The notes beneath the pieces were generated by a model that was given only the letters and a program-made list of their open reading frames with translations, was not told the origin of the DNA and did no database searches. From Tissierellia bacterium (lineage in GTDB: Bacteria > Bacillota > Clostridia > Tissierellales > Tepidimicrobiaceae), in contig JAAYFV010000080.1 of assembly GCA_012728075.1 (NCBI GenBank), positions 32,001-90,514 on the forward strand: 58,514 nucleotides of DNA, in the 5' to 3' direction. The position numbers and the translations under genes were made by a program. Position 1 is the stretch's first letter. Every line of letters begins with the position of its first letter. Of the stretch, positions 1 through 8,541 are shown piece by piece.

Positions 1-1
1 T

Positions 2-406
2 ATAGGTGCATTTGTGTATATAGATGAGGAGGGGAATATTTTATCGATAAAAGAGAAGATAGATCAAGAAACATTGCCTCAGATATTTGGCATAGAATTG
101 GTGGATGTAGCTCCAGGGGAAAATTTATTTAATGGTGAGAAAAGACAAGCTTATAGGGAATTTATAACTTTAAGTAAACAAAGTAATCTTTTAAAACTAA
201 TGAAATATATTAATTTATATGATGACAACAATATAAAGATTGAACTAATAGATGGTATTAAGGTTGCCTTTGGTCCCTTAGATAATGTAAAATATAAATT
301 AAGTTTTCTATATGAAATTATAAAGGATATGGAAAAGAAAGAAGTAACTGTAAAACAGATTTTTTTAAATAAAGGGGACAATCCTATTGTAGTGACAGAA
401 GATTAA
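2..406 (+). CDS. ftsQ: Cell-division protein DivIB/FtsQ, C-terminal part (5' end outside window)
   Basis: The reading frame is open from base 2 and ends with TAA at 404-406, so only the C-terminal part of about 134 residues is visible. The segment starting IGAFVYIDEEG and the following alternating beta/hydrophobic pattern resemble the extracytoplasmic beta domain of FtsQ/DivIB, the bitopic divisome protein that bridges FtsB/FtsL and the septal synthase. The GTG at 14 is internal, since in-frame coding continues upstream of it. Context supports the call: DUF881 proteins, small basic protein and ftsZ follow, the usual Gram-positive division-cluster order. The identification rests on this position plus fold-like residues, because FtsQ C-termini are weakly conserved. 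Confidence 0.75.
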   Translation: MGAFVYIDEEGNILSIKEKIDQETLPQIFGIELVDVAPGENLFNGEKRQAYREFITLSKQSNLLKLMKYINLYDDNNIKIELIDGIKVAFGPLDNVKYKLSFLYEIIKDMEKKEVTVKQIFLNKGDNPIVVTED

Positions 407-419
407 TAGGGGGAATTAT

Positions 420-1148
420 ATGAAAAAATCAAATGGCAAAATTGCAATCACTATGGTTTCCTTATTTTTAGGTATCATATTGGCTATACAATTTAAAACT
501 GTTAATAAAACTGTGGGGGAAGGTGTGCTTCCTACTCAAAGGGCACAACAATTAGCCATAGAGTTGAAAAAAGCCCAAGAGGAAAGAGATGCAGCATTAA
601 AAGCTTTAGCTGAGGTAGAAGAGAAGATTAAACTATATGAAAAAGGTGAAGCGGAAAACAATGTTTATGCTGAAAATTTATATAAAGATCTAGAAAAGTA
701 TAGGATGTTAGCAGGATATGTTGATTTAGAAGGGCCTGGAATAGTACTAGAAATTCACGATCCCCCTGCCGATATACAATTTGGAATAGAATATAGCATT
801 GCTGATGATCTAGATTTGATTCTTCAAACCATAAGTGTATTAAATGCAGCAGAAGCAGAAGCTATTTCCATTAATGATCAAAGATATACAGCTTTTACTG
901 AAATAGAAAAAGCTGGGAACCATATTGAGATAAATGGAGTGTCCATAGGTGCACCAATTATAATAAAGGCTATTGGAGATCCAGAAACTTTAGAATCAGC
1001 TTTAGCTATTAAGAGAGGAATTGTATGGACACTGGAATATTATGATTATAATGTTCATTTAACTAAAGAAAAAAATGTTCAAGTACCAAAATATAGGAAG
1101 TTAAAAGAATTTATATATGCAAAACCAGTAGAAGAAGAGTCAAATTAA
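420..1148 (+). CDS. DUF881 family division-cluster membrane protein (YlxW/YlxX-like), copy 1
   Basis: A 242-residue protein with one N-terminal membrane segment (about residues 8-26), a charged coiled-coil stretch (about 43-85) and a C-terminal DUF881 domain. The domain shows the family's LEGPGIVLEI and AEAISINDQR motifs. The start ATG has the purine-rich site AGGGGG just upstream. Members of this family sit between divIB and ftsZ in many spore formers; their biochemical role is not established. The next gene is a paralogue with the same architecture, so this is a tandem duplicate, as commonly found in this cluster. Confidence 0.85.
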   Translation: MKKSNGKIAITMVSLFLGIILAIQFKTVNKTVGEGVLPTQRAQQLAIELKKAQEERDAALKALAEVEEKIKLYEKGEAENNVYAENLYKDLEKYRMLAGYVDLEGPGIVLEIHDPPADIQFGIEYSIADDLDLILQTISVLNAAEAEAISINDQRYTAFTEIEKAGNHIEINGVSIGAPIIIKAIGDPETLESALAIKRGIVWTLEYYDYNVHLTKEKNVQVPKYRKLKEFIYAKPVEEESN

Positions 1149-1162
1149 GTTGGGTGATAAAT

Positions 1163-1891
1163 ATGAATAATACTAATAAACCAAATATCATAATATTGAT
1201 TTTTTCTATATTATTGGGTATTTTTATGGCTGGACAGTTTAAACTAAATATCCCCACTCTTACACCTGTTACTTTAAAATCAATTCAGATGACAAAAAAT
1301 GAAATAATTGCATTAAATAATGAAATAGAAGATTTAAATAAGCTTCTCCAGGAAAAAGAAGAACAGATTAATATATTGGAAAAGATAACTAGTGGTGATG
1401 AAAATATTATAGATGTATTGAATAATGAATTGAAAAAATATAAAAATCTTGCTGGTTTTCTGGAAGTAGAAGGGCCAGGAATCATTATTATGATGCAAGA
1501 TAATATGGCAGAAGGAGCTTTTGGAGAAGAGTTTGAATTAGATATAATACATGATATAGATGTATTAAGGATAATAAATGATTTGAGAGGTGCTGGAGCA
1601 GAGGCTATTAGCGTGAATGGTCAAAGAGTGTTAGCTATATCCGAAATAAAATGTGGTGGTCCAATTATTAGAGTAAATGGAAAAAGTTTAGGGGCACCAT
1701 TTGTTATTAAGGCTATAGGAGATCCAAAACTTTTAACAGCAGCAATAAACGCACCCACTACTTATGGGTATGCGCTGAAACACATAGATCAAGTATATAT
1801 AGAATCCACAACAAAAGATAATATAAAAATTCCAGCTTATAATGGAAGGTTTAATTTTAGATATGCTAAACCAATAAGAGAAGGTGATTAA
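1163..1891 (+). CDS. DUF881 family division-cluster membrane protein, copy 2
   Basis: Paralogue of the preceding gene: N-terminal membrane helix (about residues 8-24), coiled coil (about 40-80) and DUF881 domain with VEGPGIIIMM and GAEAISVNGQR. I place the start at ATG 1163 rather than the in-frame GTG at 1154, because GGGTGA at 1152-1157 is correctly spaced for 1163. That gives 242 residues, the same as copy 1. It lies 14 bases after copy 1 and touches the next gene, so the group is almost certainly cotranscribed. Function is unknown; a role in division or the cell envelope is inferred from position only. Confidence 0.85.
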   Translation: MNNTNKPNIIILIFSILLGIFMAGQFKLNIPTLTPVTLKSIQMTKNEIIALNNEIEDLNKLLQEKEEQINILEKITSGDENIIDVLNNELKKYKNLAGFLEVEGPGIIIMMQDNMAEGAFGEEFELDIIHDIDVLRIINDLRGAGAEAISVNGQRVLAISEIKCGGPIIRVNGKSLGAPFVIKAIGDPKLLTAAINAPTTYGYALKHIDQVYIESTTKDNIKIPAYNGRFNFRYAKPIREGD

Positions 1892-1892
1892 T

Positions 1893-2249
1893 ATGTTTTT
1901 TGCTTTAATAGGCATAGCCATTGGATTGGCAATTGGACTTATATTACCGTTTACATATAATACGGCTTATTCTTTATATATTTCCGTTGCCATATTGGCA
2001 TGTTTAGATTCAGTATTTGGAGGAATAAAAGCTAATTTGGAAAATAAATTTGATACTAGTATTTTTATATCAGGTTTTTTTGGGAATGCTTTTTTAGCTG
2101 CATTCTTAGCCTATATTGGTGATAGACTAGGTGTACCCTTATATTATGCAGCTATATTTACTTTTGGTGGGAGAATATTTGAAAACTTTGCTAGTATTAG
2201 AAGAATATTACTAAACAAACGAAAATCTAAGACTAAAGTCGAAAAATAA
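1893..2249 (+). CDS. sbp: Small basic protein (DUF1290, Sbp)
   Basis: A 118-residue, very hydrophobic protein with about three membrane segments and a basic C-terminus (KRKSKTKVEK). It matches the Sbp/DUF1290 family that sits directly before the fts genes in Gram-positive bacteria. ATG 1893 is preferred over GTG 1884, because AAGGTGAT at 1881-1888 then serves as the ribosome site and overlaps the end of the previous gene. In B. subtilis ftsA lies between sbp and ftsZ; here ftsZ follows directly. Its molecular function is unknown. Confidence 0.85.
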   Translation: MFFALIGIAIGLAIGLILPFTYNTAYSLYISVAILACLDSVFGGIKANLENKFDTSIFISGFFGNAFLAAFLAYIGDRLGVPLYYAAIFTFGGRIFENFASIRRILLNKRKSKTKVEK

Positions 2250-2373
2250 GGGATAATCATTTAAATAATTGGACTTTTAATGTACAATTAATATATAGTA
2301 TGGTTAATATATTATAAATATATTTTTAGGTTCTATGGTTGCATTTTAAGTAATGGAGAAGGGGGTTAAGCTT

Positions 2374-3444
2374 GTGTTTGATTTTGATGTTGAAGTTGAA
2401 GAATTTGCAAAGATAAAAGTTTTGGGAGTTGGCGGTGGTGGCAACAATGCGGTCAATAGAATGATAGATTGCGGAGTAAGGGGTATAGAGTTTATTGCAG
2501 TAAATACGGATAGACAAGCTTTATATTCATCAAGAGCAGAAAACAAATTACAGATTGGAGAAAAGTTGACTAAAGGATTGGGGGCTGGTGCAAATCCAGA
2601 AATTGGTATGAAGGCAGCTGAGGAAAATAGAAATGAAATCGTAGAAGTATTAAAAGGAGCAGATATGGTATTTATTACAGCAGGTATGGGAGGGGGAACA
2701 GGCACTGGGGCAGCTCCTATTGTTGCTGAAGCTGCAAGGGAATTGGGGATAATGACTGTAGGCGTGGTGACTAAACCTTTTACTTTTGAGGGAAGAAGAA
2801 GAGCTATTCAAGCAGAAAAGGGCATTGAAGAGTTAAAAAACAAAGTTGACACGTTGGTAACAATCCCAAATGATAGACTATTGCAGGTAGCAGAGAAAAA
2901 GACAACTATGGTAGAAGCTTTTGCTATGGCAGATGAAGTACTTAAACAGGGGATACAAGGAATTTCAGATCTAATAGCTGTTCCTAATTTAATCAATTTG
3001 GATTTTGCTGATGTTAAAACTATCATGGAAAATCAAGGGATAGCTCATATGGGTATTGGCAAAGCATCCGGGGAAAATAGAGCGATAGAGGCTGCAAAAC
3101 AAGCAATTAAGAGTCCCCTTTTAGAAACTTCTATTGATGGGGCTAAAGCTGTATTATTAAATATTACAGGTGGTGAAGACTTAGGATTGTTTGAGGTGAA
3201 TGAAGCGGCAGATTTAATAAGACAGTCAGTAGATCAAGATGCAAATATTATATTTGGTGCAGGTATAGATGAATCCTTAAAAGAAGAAATAAAAATAACA
3301 GTAATTGCGACAGGCTTTGATAAAGATAGAGCTTTAAAGAAAACCTTGATGGGTAAGTCTGAAAATCATGAGGAAAGTGCTGCTACTAGCCAATTTGATC
3401 TAGATGATTTAGATATTCCTACTTTTTTAAGAAAAAAAGATTAA
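2374..3444 (+). CDS. ftsZ: Cell-division GTPase FtsZ
   Basis: Tubulin-like GTPase that polymerises into the Z ring. Visible motifs: [12 protein letters not shown] near the N-terminus, the [10 protein letters not shown] tubulin signature (about residue 110) and [11 protein letters not shown] for the synergy loop. The C-terminal tail [12 protein letters not shown] is the peptide that docks FtsA, SepF and ZapD in other bacteria. I choose GTG 2374: a strong site (GAGAAGGGGG, 2356-2365) sits nine bases before it, whereas ATG 2353 has no site upstream. The length, 356 residues, is normal. A terminator follows the gene. Confidence 0.97.
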   Translation: MFDFDVEVEEFAKIKVLGVGGGGNNAVNRMIDCGVRGIEFIAVNTDRQALYSSRAENKLQIGEKLTKGLGAGANPEIGMKAAEENRNEIVEVLKGADMVFITAGMGGGTGTGAAPIVAEAARELGIMTVGVVTKPFTFEGRRRAIQAEKGIEELKNKVDTLVTIPNDRLLQVAEKKTTMVEAFAMADEVLKQGIQGISDLIAVPNLINLDFADVKTIMENQGIAHMGIGKASGENRAIEAAKQAIKSPLLETSIDGAKAVLLNITGGEDLGLFEVNEAADLIRQSVDQDANIIFGAGIDESLKEEIKITVIATGFDKDRALKKTLMGKSENHEESAATSQFDLDDLDIPTFLRKKD

Positions 3445-3467
3445 TTTAATTTTATAATTTAATGTCA

Positions 3468-3503
3468 AAAAACGTTTCTCAAAGTTGAGATACGTTTTTT
3501 TTG
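3468..3503 (+). terminator. Intrinsic terminator after ftsZ
   Basis: Imperfect 14-bp stem (AAAACGTTTCTCAA paired with TTGAGATACGTTTT, one mismatch) with a two-base loop, followed by a run of T. It closes the division cluster before spoIIGA. Confidence 0.85.
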
Positions 3504-3610
3504 TTGTATAAATACTGACAAATTTTTATTTATAAATAATATATAATGGACATAAATATTTTAGTTTTGAATATGTTTTTAGTATAGATATTTTTAAAGG
3601 AGGTATTGGA

Positions 3611-4507
3611 TTGTATGTGTATGCTGAATACCTGTTAATAGAAAATATTATTATAAATTGCATTATATTATATGCAACTAGTAAGATTACAAGAACTAAA
3701 ACTAGCAAAATGAGATTATTTGTTGCATCATTGATTGGTTCAATATATACTTTAGTAGTTTTTTTCCCTTCATTACAATTTATGGGAAAGGTTACAATCA
3801 AGTTATCTATTTCCATTTTAATGATCATAATATCCTTTAATCCTGAAAAGTTAAATCAATTTTTGAAACAGATATCAGCATTTTATATGGTATCTTTTGC
3901 ATTTGCAGGAGCAATAATTGGGATTTTTTATATTCTAAACAATAGTTTTAAATTTACAGGAATATCTTTTAAGGATTTTGATGAATTAACAAAATTTTTA
4001 GTTATTGGTATTTTAATTGCTTTAATTCTTATAAGATATATACTTAAGTTTTATCAAGGCAAAATAAATAAAGAAAATTTTATTACCAATATTATAATAG
4101 GATTAAATAACAAAGAGGTTGAGCTTACAGCTCTTATAGATACAGGCAATTCTCTAAAGGAGCCAATATCTAAAAAACCAGTAATCATTGCAGAATATAA
4201 AGCCTTAGAGAATATATTACCTAATTCCATAAGGGACATGTATAAAACTAATAAGGAGCTAGATTTAATTCAAATAGGAAAAATAATGGAAGAGGTTTCA
4301 GATGATATAAAACTTCGTCTAATACCCTTTAAATCTTTAGGGAATGATAATGGTATTTTAATAGGATTTAAACCAGATAAGATAAAGATTTATCTAGAAT
4401 CAGAGACAAAGAACTTAACCGATGACATAATAGTTGCTATATATAATGATAAATTAGCAACTGATGAAGTCTACAATGGGTTGTTACATCCAGAATTATT
4501 AGGATAG
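3611..4507 (+). CDS. spoIIGA: Pro-sigma-E processing peptidase SpoIIGA
   Basis: A 298-residue membrane-embedded aspartic protease. The N-terminal half has about five hydrophobic helices (residues 1-145). The C-terminal cytosolic domain holds the active-site motif [12 protein letters not shown] (about residues 172-183). It removes the N-terminal pro-peptide of sigma-E when triggered by forespore SpoIIR. The start is TTG 3611, seven bases after AAAGGAGGT, with no better start nearby. It lies 11 bases before sigE, the conserved spoIIG operon arrangement. Confidence 0.95.
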   Translation: MYVYAEYLLIENIIINCIILYATSKITRTKTSKMRLFVASLIGSIYTLVVFFPSLQFMGKVTIKLSISILMIIISFNPEKLNQFLKQISAFYMVSFAFAGAIIGIFYILNNSFKFTGISFKDFDELTKFLVIGILIALILIRYILKFYQGKINKENFITNIIIGLNNKEVELTALIDTGNSLKEPISKKPVIIAEYKALENILPNSIRDMYKTNKELDLIQIGKIMEEVSDDIKLRLIPFKSLGNDNGILIGFKPDKIKIYLESETKNLTDDIIVAIYNDKLATDEVYNGLLHPELLG

Positions 4508-4518
4508 GAGGAAATACT

Positions 4519-5232
4519 TTGAAAAAAATATTATATAAAGTTAATTTATGTATTAATAAAATATTTTATAAATTCAGATTGTTAGATAGCATTTATTACA
4601 TTGGAAGTGGAGAAGTTTTACCACCACCATTGAAACCAGAAGAGGAGAGTTATTATTTAAAAAGATTAAAATATGATGATAATATTAAAAGCATTTTAAT
4701 CGAAAGGAACTTGAGACTAGTAGTATATATTGCAAGAAAATTTGAGAATACTGGTGTGTGCATAGAGGATTTAATTTCAATAGGAACTATTGGACTTATA
4801 AAGGCGGTAAATACTTTTAATCCAGATAAAAATATTAAGCTTGCTACTTACGCTTCAAAATGTATAGAAAATGAAATACTCATGTATTTAAGACGAAATA
4901 GTAAGATAAAATCGGAAGTATCCTTTGATGAACCTTTAAATGTTGATTGGGACGGGAATGAACTTTTACTATCAGATATATTAGGGACTGAAGGAGATAT
5001 TATCTTTAAATTTATAGAAGAAGAGGTGGACAGGGAACTATTAAACCAAGCTATAGAAAAGTTGTCTGGAAGAGAAAAGACTATAGTAGAATTAAGATTT
5101 GGTTTAAAAAATGGAAATGAAAAGACCCAAAAAGAAGTAGCAGATATATTAGGTATATCTCAATCCTATATATCTAGATTGGAAAAAAGGATTATAAAAC
5201 GATTAAGGAAAGAAATGGTTAGATTGATGTAG
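4519..5232 (+). CDS. sigE: RNA polymerase sporulation sigma factor sigma-E (pro-form)
   Basis: A 237-residue sigma-70 family factor that drives early mother-cell transcription. Residues 1-30 form the hydrophobic/basic pro-sequence that SpoIIGA removes. Region 2 is seen around [16 protein letters not shown] and [12 protein letters not shown], and region 4 around [15 protein letters not shown] and the helix-turn-helix [18 protein letters not shown]. The start is TTG 4519, with AGGAGG eight bases upstream that overlaps the end of spoIIGA. A terminator follows, so spoIIGA-sigE is a bicistronic unit separate from sigG. Confidence 0.97.
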   Translation: MKKILYKVNLCINKIFYKFRLLDSIYYIGSGEVLPPPLKPEEESYYLKRLKYDDNIKSILIERNLRLVVYIARKFENTGVCIEDLISIGTIGLIKAVNTFNPDKNIKLATYASKCIENEILMYLRRNSKIKSEVSFDEPLNVDWDGNELLLSDILGTEGDIIFKFIEEEVDRELLNQAIEKLSGREKTIVELRFGLKNGNEKTQKEVADILGISQSYISRLEKRIIKRLRKEMVRLM

Positions 5233-5244
5233 AAAAAAAGGATT

Positions 5245-5286
5245 CAATATGCTCCCTTTTATATTTGGGGAGCATATTGTTTTTTG
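5245..5286 (+). terminator. Intrinsic terminator after sigE
   Basis: Perfect 11-bp arms (5245-5255 with 5269-5279) and a T6 run directly after. It separates the spoIIG operon from sigG. Confidence 0.9.
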
Positions 5287-5447
5287 TACTATAATTTCAA
5301 AAACAATTGTTTAGATATTTTTCTGGTTTAAAAATATACAAATTACAAAAATGGATAATTATTACAAGATAATTTTGAATAAAAAAAAGAATAGAGGCAA
5401 TAATTTTAATTGAAAAGGGGCAAAACATGGAGAAAGGAATGAAATAA

Positions 5448-6221
5448 TTGCATACAAATAAAGTTGAGATTTGTGGGGTCAATACTTCTAAATTACCAGT
5501 ACTAACAAATGAAGAAATGCAAGAATTATTTATTAAAATAAAAGCAGGTGATATGAAAGCCAGGGAAAAGTTTATAAAAGGGAATCTACGTTTAGTGCTT
5601 AGCATTATTCAAAGATTTAACAGAAGAGGAGAAAATGTAGATGATTTGTTTCAAGTAGGTTGTATAGGCCTTATAAAAGCTATAGATAATTTTGATTTAA
5701 GTCAAAATGTAAGATTTTCTACTTATGCAGTACCGATGATTATAGGAGAAATAAGAAGGTATTTAAGAGATAATAATCCTATTAGAGTAAGCAGATCATT
5801 AAGAGATACAGCTTATAAAGCCCTTCAGGCTAGAGATCAATTGATAAATAAAAACTTAAAGGAGCCAACTATCAGCGAAATAGCAGAAGAATTAAACCTT
5901 CCAAAGGAAGAAGTAGTATTTGCCTTAGATGCAATTCAAGAACCTATCTCCTTATTTGAACCCATATATCATGATAGTGGTGATGCTATATATATTATGG
6001 ATCAGGTAAAGGATAAGAAATCAGAGGATGAAGTTTGGCTTCAAGAGATTGCTTTAAGAGAAGCCATTAACAAATTAAATCAGAGAGAAAAATTAATACT
6101 CAATTTGAGATTTTATGAAGGGAAAACTCAAATGGAAGTGGCAGAAGAAATTGGGATTTCTCAAGCTCAGGTGTCAAGACTTGAAAAAAATGCTTTAAAA
6201 CAGATGAGAAAACTAATTTAA
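5448..6221 (+). CDS. sigG: RNA polymerase sporulation sigma factor sigma-G
   Basis: A 257-residue late-forespore sigma factor. It has the SigF/SigG-type N-terminus, region 2 (NLRLVLSIIQRF, DLFQVGCIGLIKAIDNFD), region 3 (PIRVSRSLRDTAYKALQ) and region 4 (LNQREKLILNLRFYEGKTQMEVAEEIGISQAQVSRLEK). Its place directly after sigE and before ymxH separates it from sigF, which normally follows spoIIAB. The start is TTG 5448, with AGAAAGGAA about 11 bases upstream; the neighbouring spoIIGA and sigE also use TTG. Expression is probably forespore-specific, but I could not assign the promoter with confidence. Confidence 0.95.
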   Translation: MHTNKVEICGVNTSKLPVLTNEEMQELFIKIKAGDMKAREKFIKGNLRLVLSIIQRFNRRGENVDDLFQVGCIGLIKAIDNFDLSQNVRFSTYAVPMIIGEIRRYLRDNNPIRVSRSLRDTAYKALQARDQLINKNLKEPTISEIAEELNLPKEEVVFALDAIQEPISLFEPIYHDSGDAIYIMDQVKDKKSEDEVWLQEIALREAINKLNQREKLILNLRFYEGKTQMEVAEEIGISQAQVSRLEKNALKQMRKLI

Positions 6222-6311
6222 TATAAACCATTACCCCATTTGAAAGTCAGGTATATTTAACCTATAAGGTTAAATATATATAGTAGAAAGAGTATAGAAA
6301 GAGGTGGGGTA

Positions 6312-6557
6312 ATGGTTAAATTATCTGAAATGAGAGAAAAAGAGGTTATCAATATAAGGGATGGTGCCAAAATTGGTCTTATATATGATTTTGAAATAGA
6401 TTTGGAAAATGGTAAGGTGGTGGCAGTAGTTATTCCTGGCCCAGGTAAGATATTAGGCTTATTTGGTAAAAATAATGATTTGATAATACATTGGAAAAAT
6501 ATTATTCGTATTGGTACTGATGCTATATTAGTAGATATAGATATGAAGGAGAATTAG
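6312..6557 (+). CDS. ymxH: YlmC/YmxH family sporulation protein (PRC-barrel)
   Basis: An 81-residue single PRC-barrel-like domain starting MVKLSEMREKEVINI, with the segment GPGKILGLFGKNNDLIIHW typical of YlmC/YmxH. The family is conserved in endospore formers; its function is not known. The start ATG is preceded by AAAGAGGTGGGG. It follows sigG and precedes nrdR, an order seen in other Clostridia. Confidence 0.88.
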   Translation: MVKLSEMREKEVINIRDGAKIGLIYDFEIDLENGKVVAVVIPGPGKILGLFGKNNDLIIHWKNIIRIGTDAILVDIDMKEN

Positions 6558-6621
6558 TCATTAGACAATTGTATGACTATATATTATAATTTAAATAAAT
6601 AGGAGATTGTGAGGTGTACAT

Positions 6622-7077
6622 ATGAGATGTCCATTTTGTAACTATTATGAATCAAAAGTTATAGATTCAAGACCTACAGATGAGGGACAAGCTATTAGAC
6701 GAAGAAGAGAATGTCTTAAATGTTCTAAAAGATTTACAACCTATGAAAAAGTAGAAGCTATGCCTTTGATTATCATAAAAAAAGATGGTACTAGGGAAGT
6801 TTATGACAGAAATAAGATATTAAATGGGATGTTAAAAGCCTGTGAAAAGAGGCCAGTACCTTTAAGTACTATAGAAGAAACGGTAGATGAAATTGAAAGG
6901 GAATTATACAATTCTATGGAAAAAGAAATAACAAGCCAATATATAGGTGAATTAGTGATGAACAAATTAAAGGATATTGATGAAGTATCTTATGTAAGAT
7001 TTGCATCAGTATATAGGCAATTTAAGGATATAAATACATTTATGGATGAATTGAAAAAATTATTAAATGAGGAATAG
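6622..7077 (+). CDS. nrdR: Transcriptional repressor NrdR
   Basis: A 151-residue nucleotide-sensing repressor of ribonucleotide reductase genes. The N-terminal zinc ribbon has four cysteines (MRCPFCNY and CLKCSKRF) followed by FTTYE. The ATP-cone domain covers about residues 49-140 ([17 protein letters not shown]). The length is typical. No nrd gene is in the window, so its targets are elsewhere. Confidence 0.96.
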   Translation: MRCPFCNYYESKVIDSRPTDEGQAIRRRRECLKCSKRFTTYEKVEAMPLIIIKKDGTREVYDRNKILNGMLKACEKRPVPLSTIEETVDEIERELYNSMEKEITSQYIGELVMNKLKDIDEVSYVRFASVYRQFKDINTFMDELKKLLNEE

Positions 7078-7094
7078 ATGGGATAGGTGATGAA

Positions 7095-7856
7095 GTGGGA
7101 ATTATTAAGAAATATTATGATAATATATTGTTTTTTCAATTTGAACAATTTAACAATAAAAATGTACGCCATTTATTTACCTCGAAAGTAGGGTGGGAGA
7201 ATAATGAATTTGATAAATTAGCAAAGCTATTTAATGTTCCAAAATCTAATATACTTTGTTTAACTCAGGTTCATGGTACAGATATATTAATAGTGGATGA
7301 AAGTATTATTAATAATATAGGGGATTTTCCTATAGAAGGGGATGGATTAGTTACTAATATACCTAATTTAGTACTTACTACTTATCATGCAGATTGTGTT
7401 CCTTTATATTTTTATGATTATGATAAAAAGGTGATAGGATTAGCTCATGCAGGTTGGAAAGGGACCTATAAAAATATTGGGGGGAAGATGATCCATTTGA
7501 TGAACAATAGGTATGGATCTAACATAGACAATATATTAGTGGGGATAGGGCCTTCTATAGGACCATGTTGTTATGAAATTGGGAGGGATTTAGCTCATCA
7601 ATTTACAAATAAATATGAAAATTACAACCATATTATAATTGAAAGAGATAATAAGGTGTATTTAGATCTGTGGAAGGTCAATTATCTTCAGATTAGGGAC
7701 AAAGGTGTAAAGGATAGAAATATAATTGTAACAAAAATTTGTACCTCTTGTCATAATGACAAGTTTTACTCTTATAGAAAAGAGAAGGGGACTAAGCATA
7801 GAATGATTGCAGCTATTGGTTTAATTTCTAATTTGGAGGGGAAAGATGAGCACTAA
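7095..7856 (+). CDS. pgeF: Peptidoglycan editing factor PgeF (YlmD, laccase-domain)
   Basis: A 253-residue protein of the laccase-domain (DUF152) family. The metal-site motifs are HADCVPLYF, LAHAGWKGTYKN and GPSIGPCCYEIG, followed by KICTSCHNDKFYSYRKEKGTKHR. Enzymes of this family have been described as editing L-Ser from UDP-MurNAc, and some have adenosine-cleaving activity. The GTG start has only a modest site (AGGTGAT). The end overlaps the next ATG by 11 bases, so the response regulator is translationally coupled. Confidence 0.9.
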   Translation: MGIIKKYYDNILFFQFEQFNNKNVRHLFTSKVGWENNEFDKLAKLFNVPKSNILCLTQVHGTDILIVDESIINNIGDFPIEGDGLVTNIPNLVLTTYHADCVPLYFYDYDKKVIGLAHAGWKGTYKNIGGKMIHLMNNRYGSNIDNILVGIGPSIGPCCYEIGRDLAHQFTNKYENYNHIIIERDNKVYLDLWKVNYLQIRDKGVKDRNIIVTKICTSCHNDKFYSYRKEKGTKHRMIAAIGLISNLEGKDEH

Positions 7857-8538
7857 AATTTTAGTTGTAGACGATGAACATAGTATTGTCGAGTTGCTAA
7901 AATATAATTTAGAAAATAGTGGTTATGAAGTTAAGGAAGCTTATGATGGAGAAGAAGCTTTAAATATGGTTTCCCAGGAAAGATTTGATCTTATAATATT
8001 GGATTTGATGCTACCTAAAATTGATGGAATAGAAGTATGCAAACGATTAAAAGAAGAATATTTTCATATTCCTATAATAATGTTAACTGCTAAAAGTAGT
8101 GAGGCTGATAAGGTATTAGGATTGAATATTGGTGCAGATGATTATATTACTAAACCTTTTAGTGTTAAAGAACTAATAGCTAGAGTTAATGCATTGTTAA
8201 GACTAATAGGTGAGATGGAAAAACAAAACGATAGGGAAATAATCAATATTGGAAAATTAAAGATAGATTTAGAAAGACATGAAGTAGAAAAAAATGGTAA
8301 ATTGTTAGATTTAACCTTGAAGGAGTTTGAATTATTAAAGATTTTAGTGGAGAACAAAGGGAAGGTATTATCTAGAAACGTATTATTGGACAGGGTATGG
8401 GGTTATGATTTCTATGGTGAAACTAGGACTGTAGATGTACATATTCGAAATTTAAGGAAAAAAATAGAAGATGATGATAAAAATCCTCAATATATTGAGA
8501 CAGTACGAGGTGTAGGATATAGGATTGGGTTGAGATGA
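7846..8538 (+). CDS. OmpR/PhoB-type response regulator (PhoP/WalR-like)
   Basis: A 230-residue two-domain regulator. The receiver (about 1-120) has the acidic pair DDE, the phospho-acceptor Asp in LIILDLMLPKIDG, the Thr in IIMLTAKS and Lys in ITKPFS. The winged helix (about 130-228) has the TVDVHIRNLRKKIE recognition region. GGAGGGGAAAG lies just before ATG 7846. A kinase gene begins three bases after the stop, so the pair forms one unit. The signal is not evident; similarity to PhoP/WalR suggests phosphate or envelope stress. Confidence 0.92.
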   Translation: MSTKILVVDDEHSIVELLKYNLENSGYEVKEAYDGEEALNMVSQERFDLIILDLMLPKIDGIEVCKRLKEEYFHIPIIMLTAKSSEADKVLGLNIGADDYITKPFSVKELIARVNALLRLIGEMEKQNDREIINIGKLKIDLERHEVEKNGKLLDLTLKEFELLKILVENKGKVLSRNVLLDRVWGYDFYGETRTVDVHIRNLRKKIEDDDKNPQYIETVRGVGYRIGLR

Positions 8539-8541
8539 TAT

